Below are positions 11,607-24,100 of a DNA stretch of 64,000 nucleotides, piece by piece. A model generated the notes under the pieces. The model saw only the letters and a list, made by a program, of their open reading frames with translations, did not search any database and was not told the DNA's origin. Source of the DNA: Liolophura sinensis (Eukaryota > Mollusca > Polyplacophora > Chitonida > Chitonidae). The stretch lies in the NCBI RefSeq assembly GCF_032854445.1, contig NW_027017982.1, positions 1-64,000 of the forward strand. The letters are read 5' to 3'. The first letter of the stretch is position 1; each line of letters starts with the position of its first letter. The position numbers and the translations under genes were made by a program.

Positions 11607-12429
11607 GTGAATTTGGTCACCTATGGTATCTTGTCCCAAAATTCGATTTCTTTGCAAGGCCATGAAAAGCCTTTGAGAGTCAATAAGGTGTTTGTTGTGC
11701 TAGCTTCCTTTGGTGTACCAATTCCTCGTGTAATCGTGTTCAAAGCTTCGTCACTTAGAGAAACGCGGAAGCTTACCCAGTAAACCACATGATTACACCA
11801 AGTAATTATATTGACTAAGCACATATGACAACATACCACAGCAATTTACATAATCGTAAGATGGGTATACTTGACCTTGACTATCATGGAAAACGGACTT
11901 CAGAACCAAGTTTTATTATTGGATCCATACTTATCAGCCTTCAGACTTATACGCCGTCATACTTCTATACATTGTGGGATGATCTCGTACGGTGGGAAAA
12001 ACACAAAATAGTAGAAAGTCGAAAGCACGAAGATCACTTCACGAGAACTGGAGGTTGCAACGATACGGCATTGAAGAGTTTTGTTTATTTTTTTGTATTG
12101 GACATTTAGCTACAAACACAAGTGTCCGCTTAAAGTGATAACAGGTTTGAAACTGTTACTATCGCCAAAAAAGGTAAACATTTTGAACTTAAAAGAACTG
12201 ATGGAAAATCAATTATAAAAAATAGCAAGGGTGGTGGTTACAATATCCGGCCCTGGGGCACGCCATATGGACCGTTACATCATTCAGAAAACATTCCGTA
12301 GATAACAACCATTTGCATGTTGTCTGACACGTATGAATGTAAGCAATGTATTATTATTTCAAATATGAAGAGAGTGGTCTACTAAGTCAATTGCTTTTGT
12401 AAAATCTCTTTAGTTTCACAATGTACTTA
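11607..12429. other. No gene recognised; anonymous 94-codon open frame
   Basis: An open frame on the plus strand at 11825-12109 begins with ATG (MTTYHSNLHNRKMGILDLDY). I do not recognise it. It has no signal peptide, membrane segment or family motif, and no neighbouring exon was found. It may be chance or an old repeat. Confidence 0.3.
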
Positions 12430-13430
12430 CAAACTTTTGGGGAAACTAGCTTGCTAACCGTGGTACTTAAATCTGTGAGGCCATGTATGTTTGGTCGATA
12501 TATCATCCAAGTTAGTGTTGTGGTACCTGTTAACATGTCTCGGTACGGTGTATCTAAAACATTCTAAGAGAAAACGAACAGCTGTTTCATAAGGATTGCC
12601 ACATTTGCATGTTGTAGAATCGGAGATAAAGTTGTTGTAAAGGTCCCCTCTTAGAAAGCTGACACCATTGTTTAATCGGCATAAAATATTAAATTAAATT
12701 AAACCAAAGTTGGTTTTTTCCTTCTTAAAAAAGAAGCATCTTAAATACTACAATTTTGATTATTATCATCTTTACTTCTTATAGGGTTTGTTGAGCGTTC
12801 CAATCACGGGGAGTTTAGCTGTCAAAACATTTAAATAATGTTCTACTTGTAAGTTTTTAGAGATGCCGCTGGATGTGCTGAGGGCTGTAATATATCCTAC
12901 CATTCTACTCTTTTTGCAGTAATCAGACAGTACATATCATGCCTATCGCTCATCTCGAGAAAGATTGATACTTCATGAGGCGTTTATGCATTATTTCCAA
13001 GCATTTCCTGCTAAGGTTTTTGCTCAATATTCGATTGTATTAGAGCCATTACCGACAGGCGTCTTTATAACTATGGGCGATAGGTCTTTATCGAGGACAT
13101 AGAGACAGGTGTCGTCTGCAAAAAGATTTATATTCTTTAGAATGATCATCGATAATTATCACAAATGACATAAGACCTTGGACAGATCCCTTTGGAACGC
13201 CAGCAAAAAGTTGCTTTAAAATCTGACTGGGATCTGTTCAGTACGTTGCGTTGGTCAAGGTAACATGCAAACGAAGTATGCAGTTCACCATTTATTCCAA
13301 CAGGTGATAGCTTAGCCAGAATGGTTTTGTGCCAAACACAGTGAAAGGCTTTCGAAATCCTTCTATAGTTTGTTATTTCGGAGATGTTTCGACTTTTCCT
13401 GATACTAATTTCCATGACGAAGGAAATATA
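12430..13430 (-). mobile_element. LINE (non-LTR retrotransposon) fragment, degenerate RT
   Basis: On the minus strand, 13150-13400 reads ISKAFHCVWHKTILAKLSPV, an RT motif of the SKAFDxVWHxxL type, then GINGELHTSFACYLDQRN. The FADD active-site region is encoded by the reverse complement of 13111-13125 (FADDTCLY). Near 12440-12640 the minus strand reads LRGDLYNNFISDSTTCKCGN, then PYETAVRFLLECFRYT, the cysteine-containing C-terminal end common in LINE ORF2 proteins. Frames shift several times, so it is dead. The clade is not certain; it is of the type with a single APE-endonuclease/RT ORF. Confidence 0.75.
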
Positions 13431-14305
13431 CAGGTATCTGAACTTAAAAAGTGGTTAAGAAAAGGATATTGGGGGATAATATTGGGGATATTTTAATAAA
13501 AGCATTTTGCATCAGTTCCGCCCGGCTTTGTCACATTAGATGTGTATATAAGCGAAAGTTCCTCAAGAACACAAAGATTCAAATGTAGAACACATTGTAT
13601 CATAAGTCTAAATATCTGTCGCCTATCTTGTCCACATGCTATAAAAGCCGGTCAACAATAATAAATAATTATAATTACCATAACTATAATTATATATTCT
13701 TTATTTAAGGATTATTCCATCAATTAAAAAAAATTATTTCAATACATGTAAATATAAGTAAGTGCTTTTTAATTTTTTTTCCTTTTATACATACGTCCGC
13801 ATAGTTGTTTACTACACCTTCTAAGGCTTTTGACTTTGTGTAATATATCAATAAATCTGTTGTTAAAACAAGTGTGTAGGGCAGTATTTATGGAGTAGTG
13901 GATCTGATAGATATTCACTCCGCTATTCAAAGAAGCACCCTTTGCTGTTGTAATCGACATCTATGGCGGTCACGTGATAGCCATAAGTGCCAATAATATA
14001 CGTAATATAAAGTTTGCAGGTGCAGTATTAATGGAGACACATGCCAGAGAGCTGCTTAGAATACTATTTACAGAGGTGTCCTCTTGTGTTAGAACCGAGG
14101 CCTATGGGCATGAGATGATAACCCGCCCTGTGTGCCAAATGTGATATCTGCAGGTCCAGTAACAATGGAGATATAGTAGAAGCATATTTTATTTTTATTA
14201 CAAGCAAGGGATGGTCCCTTTTGAATTGCCAACTAACAGCCAACGGCCGATAAAGTTATTTCACGTATCATCTGCTAACCTTAATCCAATTTGTCCTCTC
14301 AAATG
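13431..14305. other. No gene recognised
   Basis: AT-rich sequence with simple A/T runs near 13680-13780. No conserved motif or repeat family was identified. Confidence 0.4.
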
Positions 14306-14609
14306 ATTTATTTGTTTATTTATTTGATTGGTGTTTTTCCCCGTACTCAAGAATATTTCACTTATACGACGGCGGCCAGCATTATGGTGGGTGGGTGGGG
14401 GGGGGGGGGGAACCGGGTAGAGCCCGGGGGAAACCCACGGCCATCCGCCGGTTGCTGGCAAACCTTCCCACGTACTGCCGGAGAGGAAGCCAGCATGAGC
14501 TGGACTTGAACTCACAGCGACCGCATTGGTGAGAGCCTCCTGGGTCATTACGCTGCGCTAGCGCGCTAACCAACTGAGGCATGAAGCCCCCCCCCCCCCC
14601 CCCCCCCCC
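14306..14609 (-). mobile_element. SINE family A, nearly full length, with homopolymer expansions
   Basis: On the minus strand the tRNA-like head (reverse complement of CGCGCTAACCAACTGAGGC, about 14565-14583) is followed by a B-box-like TTCAAGTCCAG, a GC-rich body and a tail of AAATA units. A run of 14 G (14397-14410) interrupts the body, and a run of 23 C (14587-14609) sits at the head. This is a retroposed pol III-type element, not a tRNA gene. Confidence 0.88.
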
Positions 14610-15069
14610 GCTCAAATGAAGACATGCCCAAGAGTAGTTTTACCTCTTTCGTTCATCCTTTCATCGCATCATCACCCACTGGCATCGACACTTCGCCCCT
14701 CGCATCGCGAGTTCGCATTTTCACATCGCAAAATCGCCCCTTCCCTTAATCTTCCCTTATTACCGGAAGTCATACTGTGGCATACTATCAGCCATTATAT
14801 AGAAGAAAGACGGTATACCTTATTCAATAGTGCAGCGGGACACCCGAAACGCGCACTGCATAAAAAGTATACTATGCTTTTGTTTAGTGCGTGATCATTC
14901 ACCAGATCTCGTAGCAGTAACCCACTGGCAATCCGTACGCCACATAAAACCCTGCTAATATCAAAGAGTACTGAGTGTATTAACATTTAATATATTTTGC
15001 ACAAATACATCGTTTGATTTTCATTAGTTTTCTACATGTTTATTATTCGTTTTTGTTTTGCTTTTGCAG
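14610..15069. other. Region just upstream of the first coding exon of the Ig-like gene
   Basis: I see no clear promoter motif. The stretch TTTTTGTTTTGCTTTTGCAG ending at 15069 is a strong splice acceptor, so the exon with the start codon probably begins at 15070 and a 5' untranslated exon and promoter lie further upstream. Confidence 0.4.
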
Positions 15070-15173
15070 CTGCTGAGTGTGAAGACTTAATATCATGACA
15101 AAGACATATTGGCTGCACAGTTTTGTATGCATTTGTATGCTTGTGCTACACAAGACCAGAGCACAGAATCCAA
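15070..15173 (+). CDS. Exon 1: start codon and signal peptide
   Basis: The ATG is at 15095. An in-frame TGA at 15080-15082 lies upstream, supporting this start. The peptide MTKTYWLHSFVCICMLVLHK, then TRAQNP, is a typical secretory signal with likely cleavage near TRA-QN. The exon ends at 15173 before GTAAGT, in phase 1. Bases 15070-15094 are untranslated. Confidence 0.8.
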
Positions 15174-18100
15174 GTAAGTACACATAAAATCATAGTCCAT
15201 ATAACACGGGTGAAGTTTGAAAGAGGAGTACAGAGAGTACAAAACATGTCTATTCCAGACAAAAAGTGAATTGAAAAAATACCACATTCAGGTAAAATCA
15301 CAAATCCCTGATCGAAAGTATAGCAAAAGTAAAATCTTGGTAAAAAGTTAACGGCTTACAGTAAGTAAAGATTTTTCTTTCGTCTTACACCACTCGTTAA
15401 TTGAATTCATATACTTAAGTATAGAATATGAAACATTTTACCAACCCAAGAACCGAGCTAGAGACAGAGAGACCTGTTTCTCTCTGAAAAAAAGTCCAGC
15501 CAATCGAGGCCAAAGAAGGTGCGCGCTCGAATCCACCTCCTGACGGTTTGGCTGCCGATCTCAGCCAGGAGGATTGTCGCGTATCTGCACGGGGCCGGAT
15601 GGTCGTAGGTCGATTAAACCTTTATTAGTTCTAATCTAGAATTAAATTCCCATGGGCCCCGATTAAAAGTTATCATCTGTTACTCTTATGACAATTAAAT
15701 GGCGCTAATCAGGTATTAAATTGAATACATGTATGCAGTCGTTTAGCGCGCGATTTATCCGTTTTTGACCACCCAAGGAGCCCGAAAAATTAGAGAATTT
15801 CGACTGCATGGCGATCATCTAAATGGTTTTTCTGATAAAGAGCTTCAGGCCCGTTATGACTTCAAGAGGACATAAACACAATACGCTATTCGGATAGTTC
15901 AGGCGGATATTCACCGACATACACGTAGTAACCGTGCACTGTCCAGGACGCTGCTGGTTCTTGTTCCATTACGATTTTATGCCACTGGAGCTTTCCTACA
16001 GTTAATTGCAGACTCTATTGGCTTGGACAAGTCGGCTGTGTTGCGAGTCATCACGGCAGTTAGTAAGGCTCCTGTTAGGCGACAGGCAGAGTTTCTAGGC
16101 TAACGACAACACAAGAGGCAAAGAGAAAAGGACGAAAATTTATTTTGACATCGCAGGTTTTCCATGCGTTGTAGGGTGCCATGACGGCACACACATACGG
16201 ATACATGCCCCATTAAGCGTCTTCGTCAGCGGGAAGCAGTACCATTCCACCAATGTATAAGCTGTTTGTGGTGCAAAAAGTCTCAGTCAAGCCGGATAAG
16301 TTCACTGTAAATTGTAAATAACATGTTGATGTTACAAGTGGCTGGCACAACCTGATGGCCAGTTACTTGGGAACAGTGGATATACACTGTGGCCATTTCT
16401 GATGACACCACATTTGACGAATGGAAAAGACGATATGACGTTTTGAACACTGAGGTACAGCAGTTGACTAAACTGTATTATTGAAAAGGCTAGCATAAAT
16501 ACAAACATGAAGACAGAGTATAGATGATGGAACAGTACAAATATGATGTTAATAATACCTGTATAAGAGTTGATAACACAGTTCTAGAGAAGAACATAAT
16601 GGTATATACATGTAGGTATAGTGTTAGTTCTGCAAAAAAATAAATAAATGCAATATTTTATTTATATATAAACAAATCGTTTTTCATTATTTCAAAATAG
16701 ATTCGCATGAATCCACAGCAGGCGTGCTTAATTGTGGGTACATGTGCTGCTCTGCAAAATATTGCAAAGCGGCTGAGGGAGCCACACAGGGACAGAGGAT
16801 AAGCAGGCATATGGTGGGGATCTAAACTATGGCCGGGCCATAAACCATACACCAATTCACGCCATTTCCGATAAGTCCTTCATAAACAATAGCTGTGGTC
16901 CAAAACTGGTGTCACCTTTGGCTCTTGGCTCTTAGCTCGCCCGCGCATACAACATCCCAGGCACATCAGCCCCATATTCACCTCACTGTCATCGTTACAG
17001 CAGAAGCCATTATTCCGACAACACAGTTATGCATCTTGAAAAAGTGTCCTATATGGTGCATGTGCGTTTAACCTGAAAAGACGAACCTAATGGCTGTCGT
17101 GTATAGAAATGGGTTGCCGTGTTGTAAATACGGGTGTGCTATTACCGAATGGAATATGTCTGGGATACTGTGTGTGCGGGTGAGCTGAGAGGTAAGAGCC
17201 AAGATGACGACAGTTTAGCCACAACCACTGTTTCTAAAGCACTTATCGGAAACTGCGACAATCGGTGTATGGTTTACCATTTGTTGCACACGTGACTACG
17301 GTACTCCGCCAGCCCAATATAAAAAGAGGAGTTGAGGCTTGGATCTAAGATTATTCTCTATTAAATATTTAGACTGTGACGATTTAACTTCCGAGCGGTC
17401 AGTCACAATTGACACAATTAACTGCTGGTAAACCCTTGTCAGTGATAACACAGACATCCAAATAACTATGAGAGCTAGAGTACGGAATAAACCGTGAGAA
17501 AAATATGACAGAGAAATGATACAACATATATACATGGAAGCCTTTAATAAAACAAAGATACATGCGCATGGTAAGACGAATTTAACGTCAGAAAAAAACC
17601 AGGGGCCTGGCTGCTGCCTGATACTGCTCATCAGCACGGTCTCCATCGTGTCCTCTCGGCCACCTTGTAGGCCCCGCCCGGTCGCTGTCCTTCGGCCCTC
17701 CGAATATCCGGCCCAGCCGCGGTCGATGCGGCACTCCATCTATATCTCCGGCTCAGCCGCCGTCCCTCATTTTGCGGCCTGACAGCAATGTACGCGCAAC
17801 CACCCAACCACCACCCACCCCCTCTCAACCAACAATTACCCCCGGTGAAGGCGTTCCATGTACCCACACCGGCCCCGTTGTGCTCCGTAGGTTTCATTTC
17901 GGCCGCCGTGCCAGGTCACGGCTCGCAATCTTTTGGCGATAAACCTGGCGGCCTTCCGGGATGTGTTTGAATTGACCGGCTTACATACCCGCTGCTCCCG
18001 TCTAACAGCACTTCATCAGTTTTGCTGCTCACGTCAGAAGTCTTCGATAGCAGACCTAACCTGCCCCCACAAAAATAGAACACTCCAGGAGAGGGATCTG

Positions 18101-21100
18101 CAAAAACCTGCGGATGGTAGTGGGTTTCCCCCGGGCTCTGCCCGGTTCCTTCCACCATAATGCTGGCTGCCGTCGTATAAGTGAAATATTCTTGAGTACG
18201 GCGTAAAACACCAATCAAATAAATAAATAAATCATATACATAAGACCAGCGCCAACGTTAATCAGTTTTGGTATAAGCCAGTAATTAATTAACCCTAAAA
18301 CGGAAATGACACATCTGGTGAATGTAGGCAGTACAACAACAACATACGACTTTCAGCACACACATTTGGCGATAAGGCAGAGCTGAGTTGTATCTATTTG
18401 CCAAAATATACATGCGTCCCTCATATCGTACATTTACATGTACTTACAAGTACGTCCTTCACAGGGTGTGTACTGTGTACTGTATGCTGTAATTTCAAAG
18501 AAATACGATCACCTCCTAGTCAACCAAATCGCATAGTATCTAATAGTCGTGTAGGATTTACCCAACAATAAAGTCGTACACAACACCGGATGGCCATGTC
18601 ATACCTGATTTACATCCATTACGCCATTATGTAAATTTACTTTGATCTTTAGATTATATCCTGCTCCGAGACATTTCACTTATAATGTATGTCGCCTAGG
18701 GCTTACTATTACTATGCATGTGTGTAATGTTATAAAAAGGCGAATCAAGCTGAACCTGACGTACGTTTTTGACTTTTTTTGTATAGCAAACATTTACTTA
18801 TAACGGGTAAAGCTTTCTGTTCTACCACATGTCTATATATTATTTATTTTTATCATATTTTCCATAGAAATGAATAACTGAGCCAGCAGTATCCCCCAAA
18901 AAATAGTATTTTATCGATGTTGTATTAGTAAATCCTGTCTCACATTGATTGAGAAATAAAAAAAAATAATAGCATTGCCAAAGATTAGTAGTTTACTAAC
19001 CCTTTCCGATTTCCTCCACCATAAAACTGACGGCCAATGCATCAGTAAACAGTTCTTCAGTGTTGTATTAAGCTACAATTAGCAATCAATCAATGCTTGT
19101 CATGATCATCTACTATTGATTCTGAATGAAACTAAATGTATTCCTGTAAAAATATCTACTCCTCATAACATAGATCAAAAAGTCTAGGATCAGATTTCAG
19201 TTTTAGAATTTCAAGTTTTAGTATCTTCCTTTGAAGGCACGGAACCCAATACTGCATTTGTGATATGTGGCGATGGTCAGGTCAGTAGCAGTTGTATATG
19301 TAGTTGCTACAGGTAGACAGGGAATTGATGTCAGGTCAGTAGCAGTTGTACATGTAGTTGCTACAAGCAGACAAGGAAATGATGTCAGGTCAGTACCAGT
19401 TGTACATGTAGTTGCTACAAGCAGACAAGGAAATGATGATGTCAGGTCAGTACCAGTTGTACATGTAGTTACTACCGATAGACCTGGAATTGATGTCAGG
19501 TCAGTACCAGTTGTACATGTAGTTGCTACAAGCAGACAAAGAATTGATGTCAGGTCAGTACCAGTTGTACATGTAGTTGCTACAAGCAGACAAAGAATTG
19601 ATGTCAGGTCAGTACCAGTTGTACATGCTGTTGCTACAGGTAGACACGGAAGTGATGTCAGGTCAGCATCAGTTGTACATGTAGTTGCTACAGATAGACA
19701 AGGAATTGATGTCTGATCAAGACCACTTGTACATGTAGTTGCTACTGGTAGACAAGGAATTAATATCAGGACAGTACCAATTGTAAACGCAGTTGCTGCC
19801 GGTAGACAAGAAATTGGTGTGAGGTCAGTGTCCAATCCATTTCCAAATCTTCAGGTGTAGATAGCATGTCTGAAAAATACTATTTCTTGACAGGTTATTT
19901 TCCTTCTACCAATATAATGCAGTTAATACATATACTTAATATATTAGTTGTGCTAAAATCTATTACAATATTTTTCAGGTGAATGTGTATTTAAATTATG
20001 CCTATGTTTTAGTCTCAGATAAATATTTGTTATATGTATGAAACCAATTGAATATGATGAGTATGAATATGAACAGCACTTTCCTTTTTATTTCCTATTT
20101 AACTGTATAAATAACGTTGAAATATATTCAGTGTTTTGATTTCATCTAAAGAAATAGGATCATGATGAGAAACGCCATGTGTGGCATTATATGTTAAAGC
20201 ATAAATATTTATGGCGGTACTCGTGCTTACGAGGTGCACAACTTTTCTGTGTGCCCACTTACAAAATCTGCCTTATCAGGCCGGATTATTTACTAAATAT
20301 ATAATTGTTGGTTACTATACATACAAGTGTCCCCTGGAACACAATTATTTCTGTGTTTACGATTATTTTTGCTCAGCATTTAGGTACATGTAAATATATG
20401 ATATGTTGAGATAGTTCTACGTCTCGCACATGTGCCCGATACAGAAGTTTCGGCCGTTCTGAGACCGGTTGCGTATGGACATATCTTAGTAAACCACAGA
20501 GATGTACTACAGAAGCGCGTTTCATGCATTTACTGAATGATAATGATGAACGGTGCACACAAGTCAGTCTTACCTAGAGACCTTAGAGTTTCAAAATCCT
20601 CCGCCCAGTCCACTGAGAGATGCAGTGTCTTTCAATGCAGACATGACTTCCTCAGTGGTTGGGCTGTTGTTGTCACCTTGACCTGTAAGCCCTCCTCCCG
20701 TTATCATCATTGACTAGATCGTACGCTACATGTACTGGCCAAAATAGCTCTTGGTACGTTGCTGAATATTACACCGCTATGCGGTAATAGCTCCGTATAC
20801 ACGAGAGAATACACGTGACTAATTCGTTGTACAATGTCGTATGTACATGTATTAAGTCTGTGATATTAGATACATCTTCCTTGGGTAAATAGGTTATGGC
20901 AAAGTCACAGCGTAGACGGCGCAATCAAACTGCAACATGTTCGATTGGATACAATCCCAAAGACGGGTGACTCGGTTCACACCAACCATGGTGATCAAAG
21001 ATTCGTTGCTGAAGCTGTAATACAATCAGCAGTATTTTAAAGCAAGAAGTTACATTGTATTTTTACCATCAGAGTCTCGTGCAGTCCTGATCCCTGTTTC

Positions 21101-24100
21101 TCAATTACAGGTGTTCGTGCCGTGACATCGACATGTGACCAATTAATTGGGAGTGAGGTTATCCTGAGAGGCACATTTGACAGCAATCCAAGAGATCCAG
21201 TTAGCTGGCGAAGACCTGGCGGCTTTCTTGTGGGCTCTTGTATACCGGGTGGTGCATGTGACCCACCTACTTCAAAATATTCTCTATCACAAAGCTCTAT
21301 ATTAAACTATACCATTGTGATAACATCAGCTAGCAGTCCACAATCTGGGGAATGGGTCTTCGAGGAGAGCATAGAAAAGACGAAGTTCAAACTTGCTTTA
21401 TTACTGGGTTAGTATATGCATGTACCTTATTACTTTTCTATGACCGTATATCAGTAGCTCAAAATATGATAGAAATGCATGGTATCCAACATAGAAATAC
21501 AATATAATTTGGCGTACACGTACCAAAATGTTACACTAAGTTGTCCGAGATCATGAACAGCACAGAATCAGCGGTTAAAATTGCATCGATTTGAAGCATA
21601 GACTTAAGGGTTTAATTCAATTTACAATTTTAGACTAAAGCCTGAAAATGCTTGGTAAAACTGGTCCCAGATTTGGGATCCATGACTGTAAGTGTTAGCT
21701 ACAATGATACCCTCGTATGGTTTTGTGTCGATTTGCACTCAGGCACCCCTTTTAAATGAATGACCTGTGTATAAAATAGGAGATAGCAAATGAACAGACA
21801 AAATGTGGCAGGCCGACCTACATACATTCTAAGTCGCAGCTGAAAGAGCCACAGATGTTTTTTACACATCCGCCGTCAATAGGCGGGACGTGTTGTACCA
21901 TAGCGATTCTACCCGCCTGTCAGTCCGTGTCAAGTGTGCGGGCTTATTTGTGGATACATATGTCAGAGGTGACGTGTCGTAACTCGCATTTCTCCATTCC
22001 ACGGCCATCATATTATGTCCTATATATGTACCTGCTTCATATGTACGGATTTTATTTTTGTGGATAAAAAGGCGGTGATGTGTCACGACTCGCATTTGTG
22101 CATTTTCGGAGTTACCATGAAAACAAACGTACAATAAAGAGGCAACTTTGTAGCTAAAATGTTTTTTATATTCACTGTGCATGAACCCTGAGAATTATAG
22201 TGTATTTCGTTTAGACAGACACCTATATTCAGCTGTCTGTAAAATCAGTCGCAACCAAAATTGCCTTTAGTTACTCTACACATCGATACGTTGAAAGTTC
22301 ATATTCTTGCAAAGAAAATAAAGTTCGAATACTTCTTCTAATTTATAATTTTGAACTCCAGAATCCTTGTTTCGACGCCAGGAATTCACTAAATCGGGTG
22401 ACGTCTTAATTATTCAGAAACCAGATTATGATGTTAAATTTGCCACTGTACATACTGTGCACATTATACAGAGCAAAGCCTCCTCTGCCTGCTACTGAAC
22501 AGAAATGCCTCCACACATTATATACTACCTTGTCTTACTGCACATCAGCCGTGAGCGGTACCTCTTGGTAACCGCGCAATTCTGTGCAGAAGGTGTCCCA
22601 TAGCCGCAGAGAACAGTACTGTATGACTGTCAAAAATTCACTGTGCAGTTGCAGTCTAGCGCCGAAAGATTCATAACTGCACTACGGCCTTAGGTCATTA
22701 ACAGTACCATACTGATATAAAATTGCACGAAAAAAAAATTAAGCAGTTGCTTCATAGTACTGTTCAGCTTAAAACTCCATTCTGAGCAGTATCCTATACT
22801 TCACGTTCAGTACATGTAGCGTGATATCGCGACTAGTTTAGTTCCTTTATACAAGTGAAAATCCGAATATGCATATTTGCATAAATACCATGCATGGCAA
22901 CATCACGTCACGCTTATTTGAGTCTTAAGAACATGATGTATATATTGTTGTATATTTTGTGAGTTGCCTTCACTGTCAACCCGATCATTTATATATTCTG
23001 CACGAAATATTAAATATTGAATCGACCATCAACTTACAATTGCTAAATATGAAGTAGCTTTAATTAATCTTATATCCCTTCTTATCACATCTCATACATT
23101 CATTGTGTTTATTAGTAAATCTTTCAACTGTTGATGTGTCTTGTGACTGGCCACCTGGTGAGACCATCATCGTGAACAGTAGTTCAGCACAAAATGTTAC
23201 CTGTGCAACTGAATGTATAGATGGGACCTCTACTCTAACCTTCAGTTTAAAGGTAAGTTCATCGTTGTTAACCAGGCCAAAAAGTCATATACAAATACTC
23301 ATATAAAGCAGGAAGATGTTGCCAGGATTAAGACTAGCTATCCGTTTTATAAATGTATAGATGCACATATCTATACTGGTGGGTGAAAGGATGGGACGTC
23401 TGTAATTTGTCGTGAATGTACTTGAACAGAATGGGATGCAGTTATGGAGAAAAAACAACAACAAAAAAGAAGTCCATATTCATCATGGTATACGACATGA
23501 ATGCAACACAGTGGGAGAGGTCACAAATATTCAGAAATATCACCCGGGAGATGTACTTGACCTTTTCTATCGAGCAGTGTTATGTAAAAATAAGTCAACC
23601 AATATCCAAAATTTCAATACAAAACAAACATGCTCACCTTGTAAAGCAGCTATAGTACTAACTGGACATATAGTTGGTGGCGAGCACTCCATACATCACA
23701 ATTAGTGCACGTATGTAACAACAACATATCATGGCAGTATTGTGTATGCCCATCCGGCTGCATATGGTAGCAATGGTGTCCTAAACACCACACTTGGAGC
23801 TTTAGGTAGAGAAAGTTACATGTTAAGTGATCAGTATTTCACCTGTTTGTGAGGAACGGATACTAACTTGTTTTTTGTTGACACATTTTTATTTAAGGAC
23901 GAGGATGGGACGAATATCAACTTCGAGAACCGCAGTACGCCGGTCCCCTGTGGCAGTGGCGGTGGTAATCGCACCTCTACCATCTCTTTAGACAACAGCC
24001 AAGGACAACATTCGGGAAATTACACACTGTGTTATGTGTTAATAGATGGAGAATGTACAGAACCACAGCCTATTGAGAAGTGCAAAAAAGTTGATTTTCG

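Larger units (their letters stand above)
15174..21110 (+). other. Intron 1 (5.9 kb)
   Basis: Bounded by GTAAGT at 15174 and TTCTCAATTACAG ending at 21110. It contains the Harbinger relic, a GC-rich patch, a SINE fragment and a 54-bp minisatellite, each listed separately. The stretches 15174-15759, 16811-17589, 18233-19270 and 19851-21110 hold nothing I recognise. Confidence 0.7.

Noticed and set aside
14261-14615. Pro/Gly-rich open frames
   Set aside because: They are produced by SINE sequence with G and C homopolymer runs.
17296-17739. 147-codon minus-strand open frame
   Set aside because: It has hydrophobic patches but no start context, motif or splice partners, and overlaps the edge of the GC-rich patch. 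It may be chance.
19267-19716. Regular array that might be a CRISPR
   Set aside because: Units are contiguous 54-bp repeats with no unique spacers, in a eukaryotic intron. It is a minisatellite.
23412-23705. Two overlapping open frames in intron 3
   Set aside because: They overlap in different frames, lie between confirmed exon borders and have no motif.
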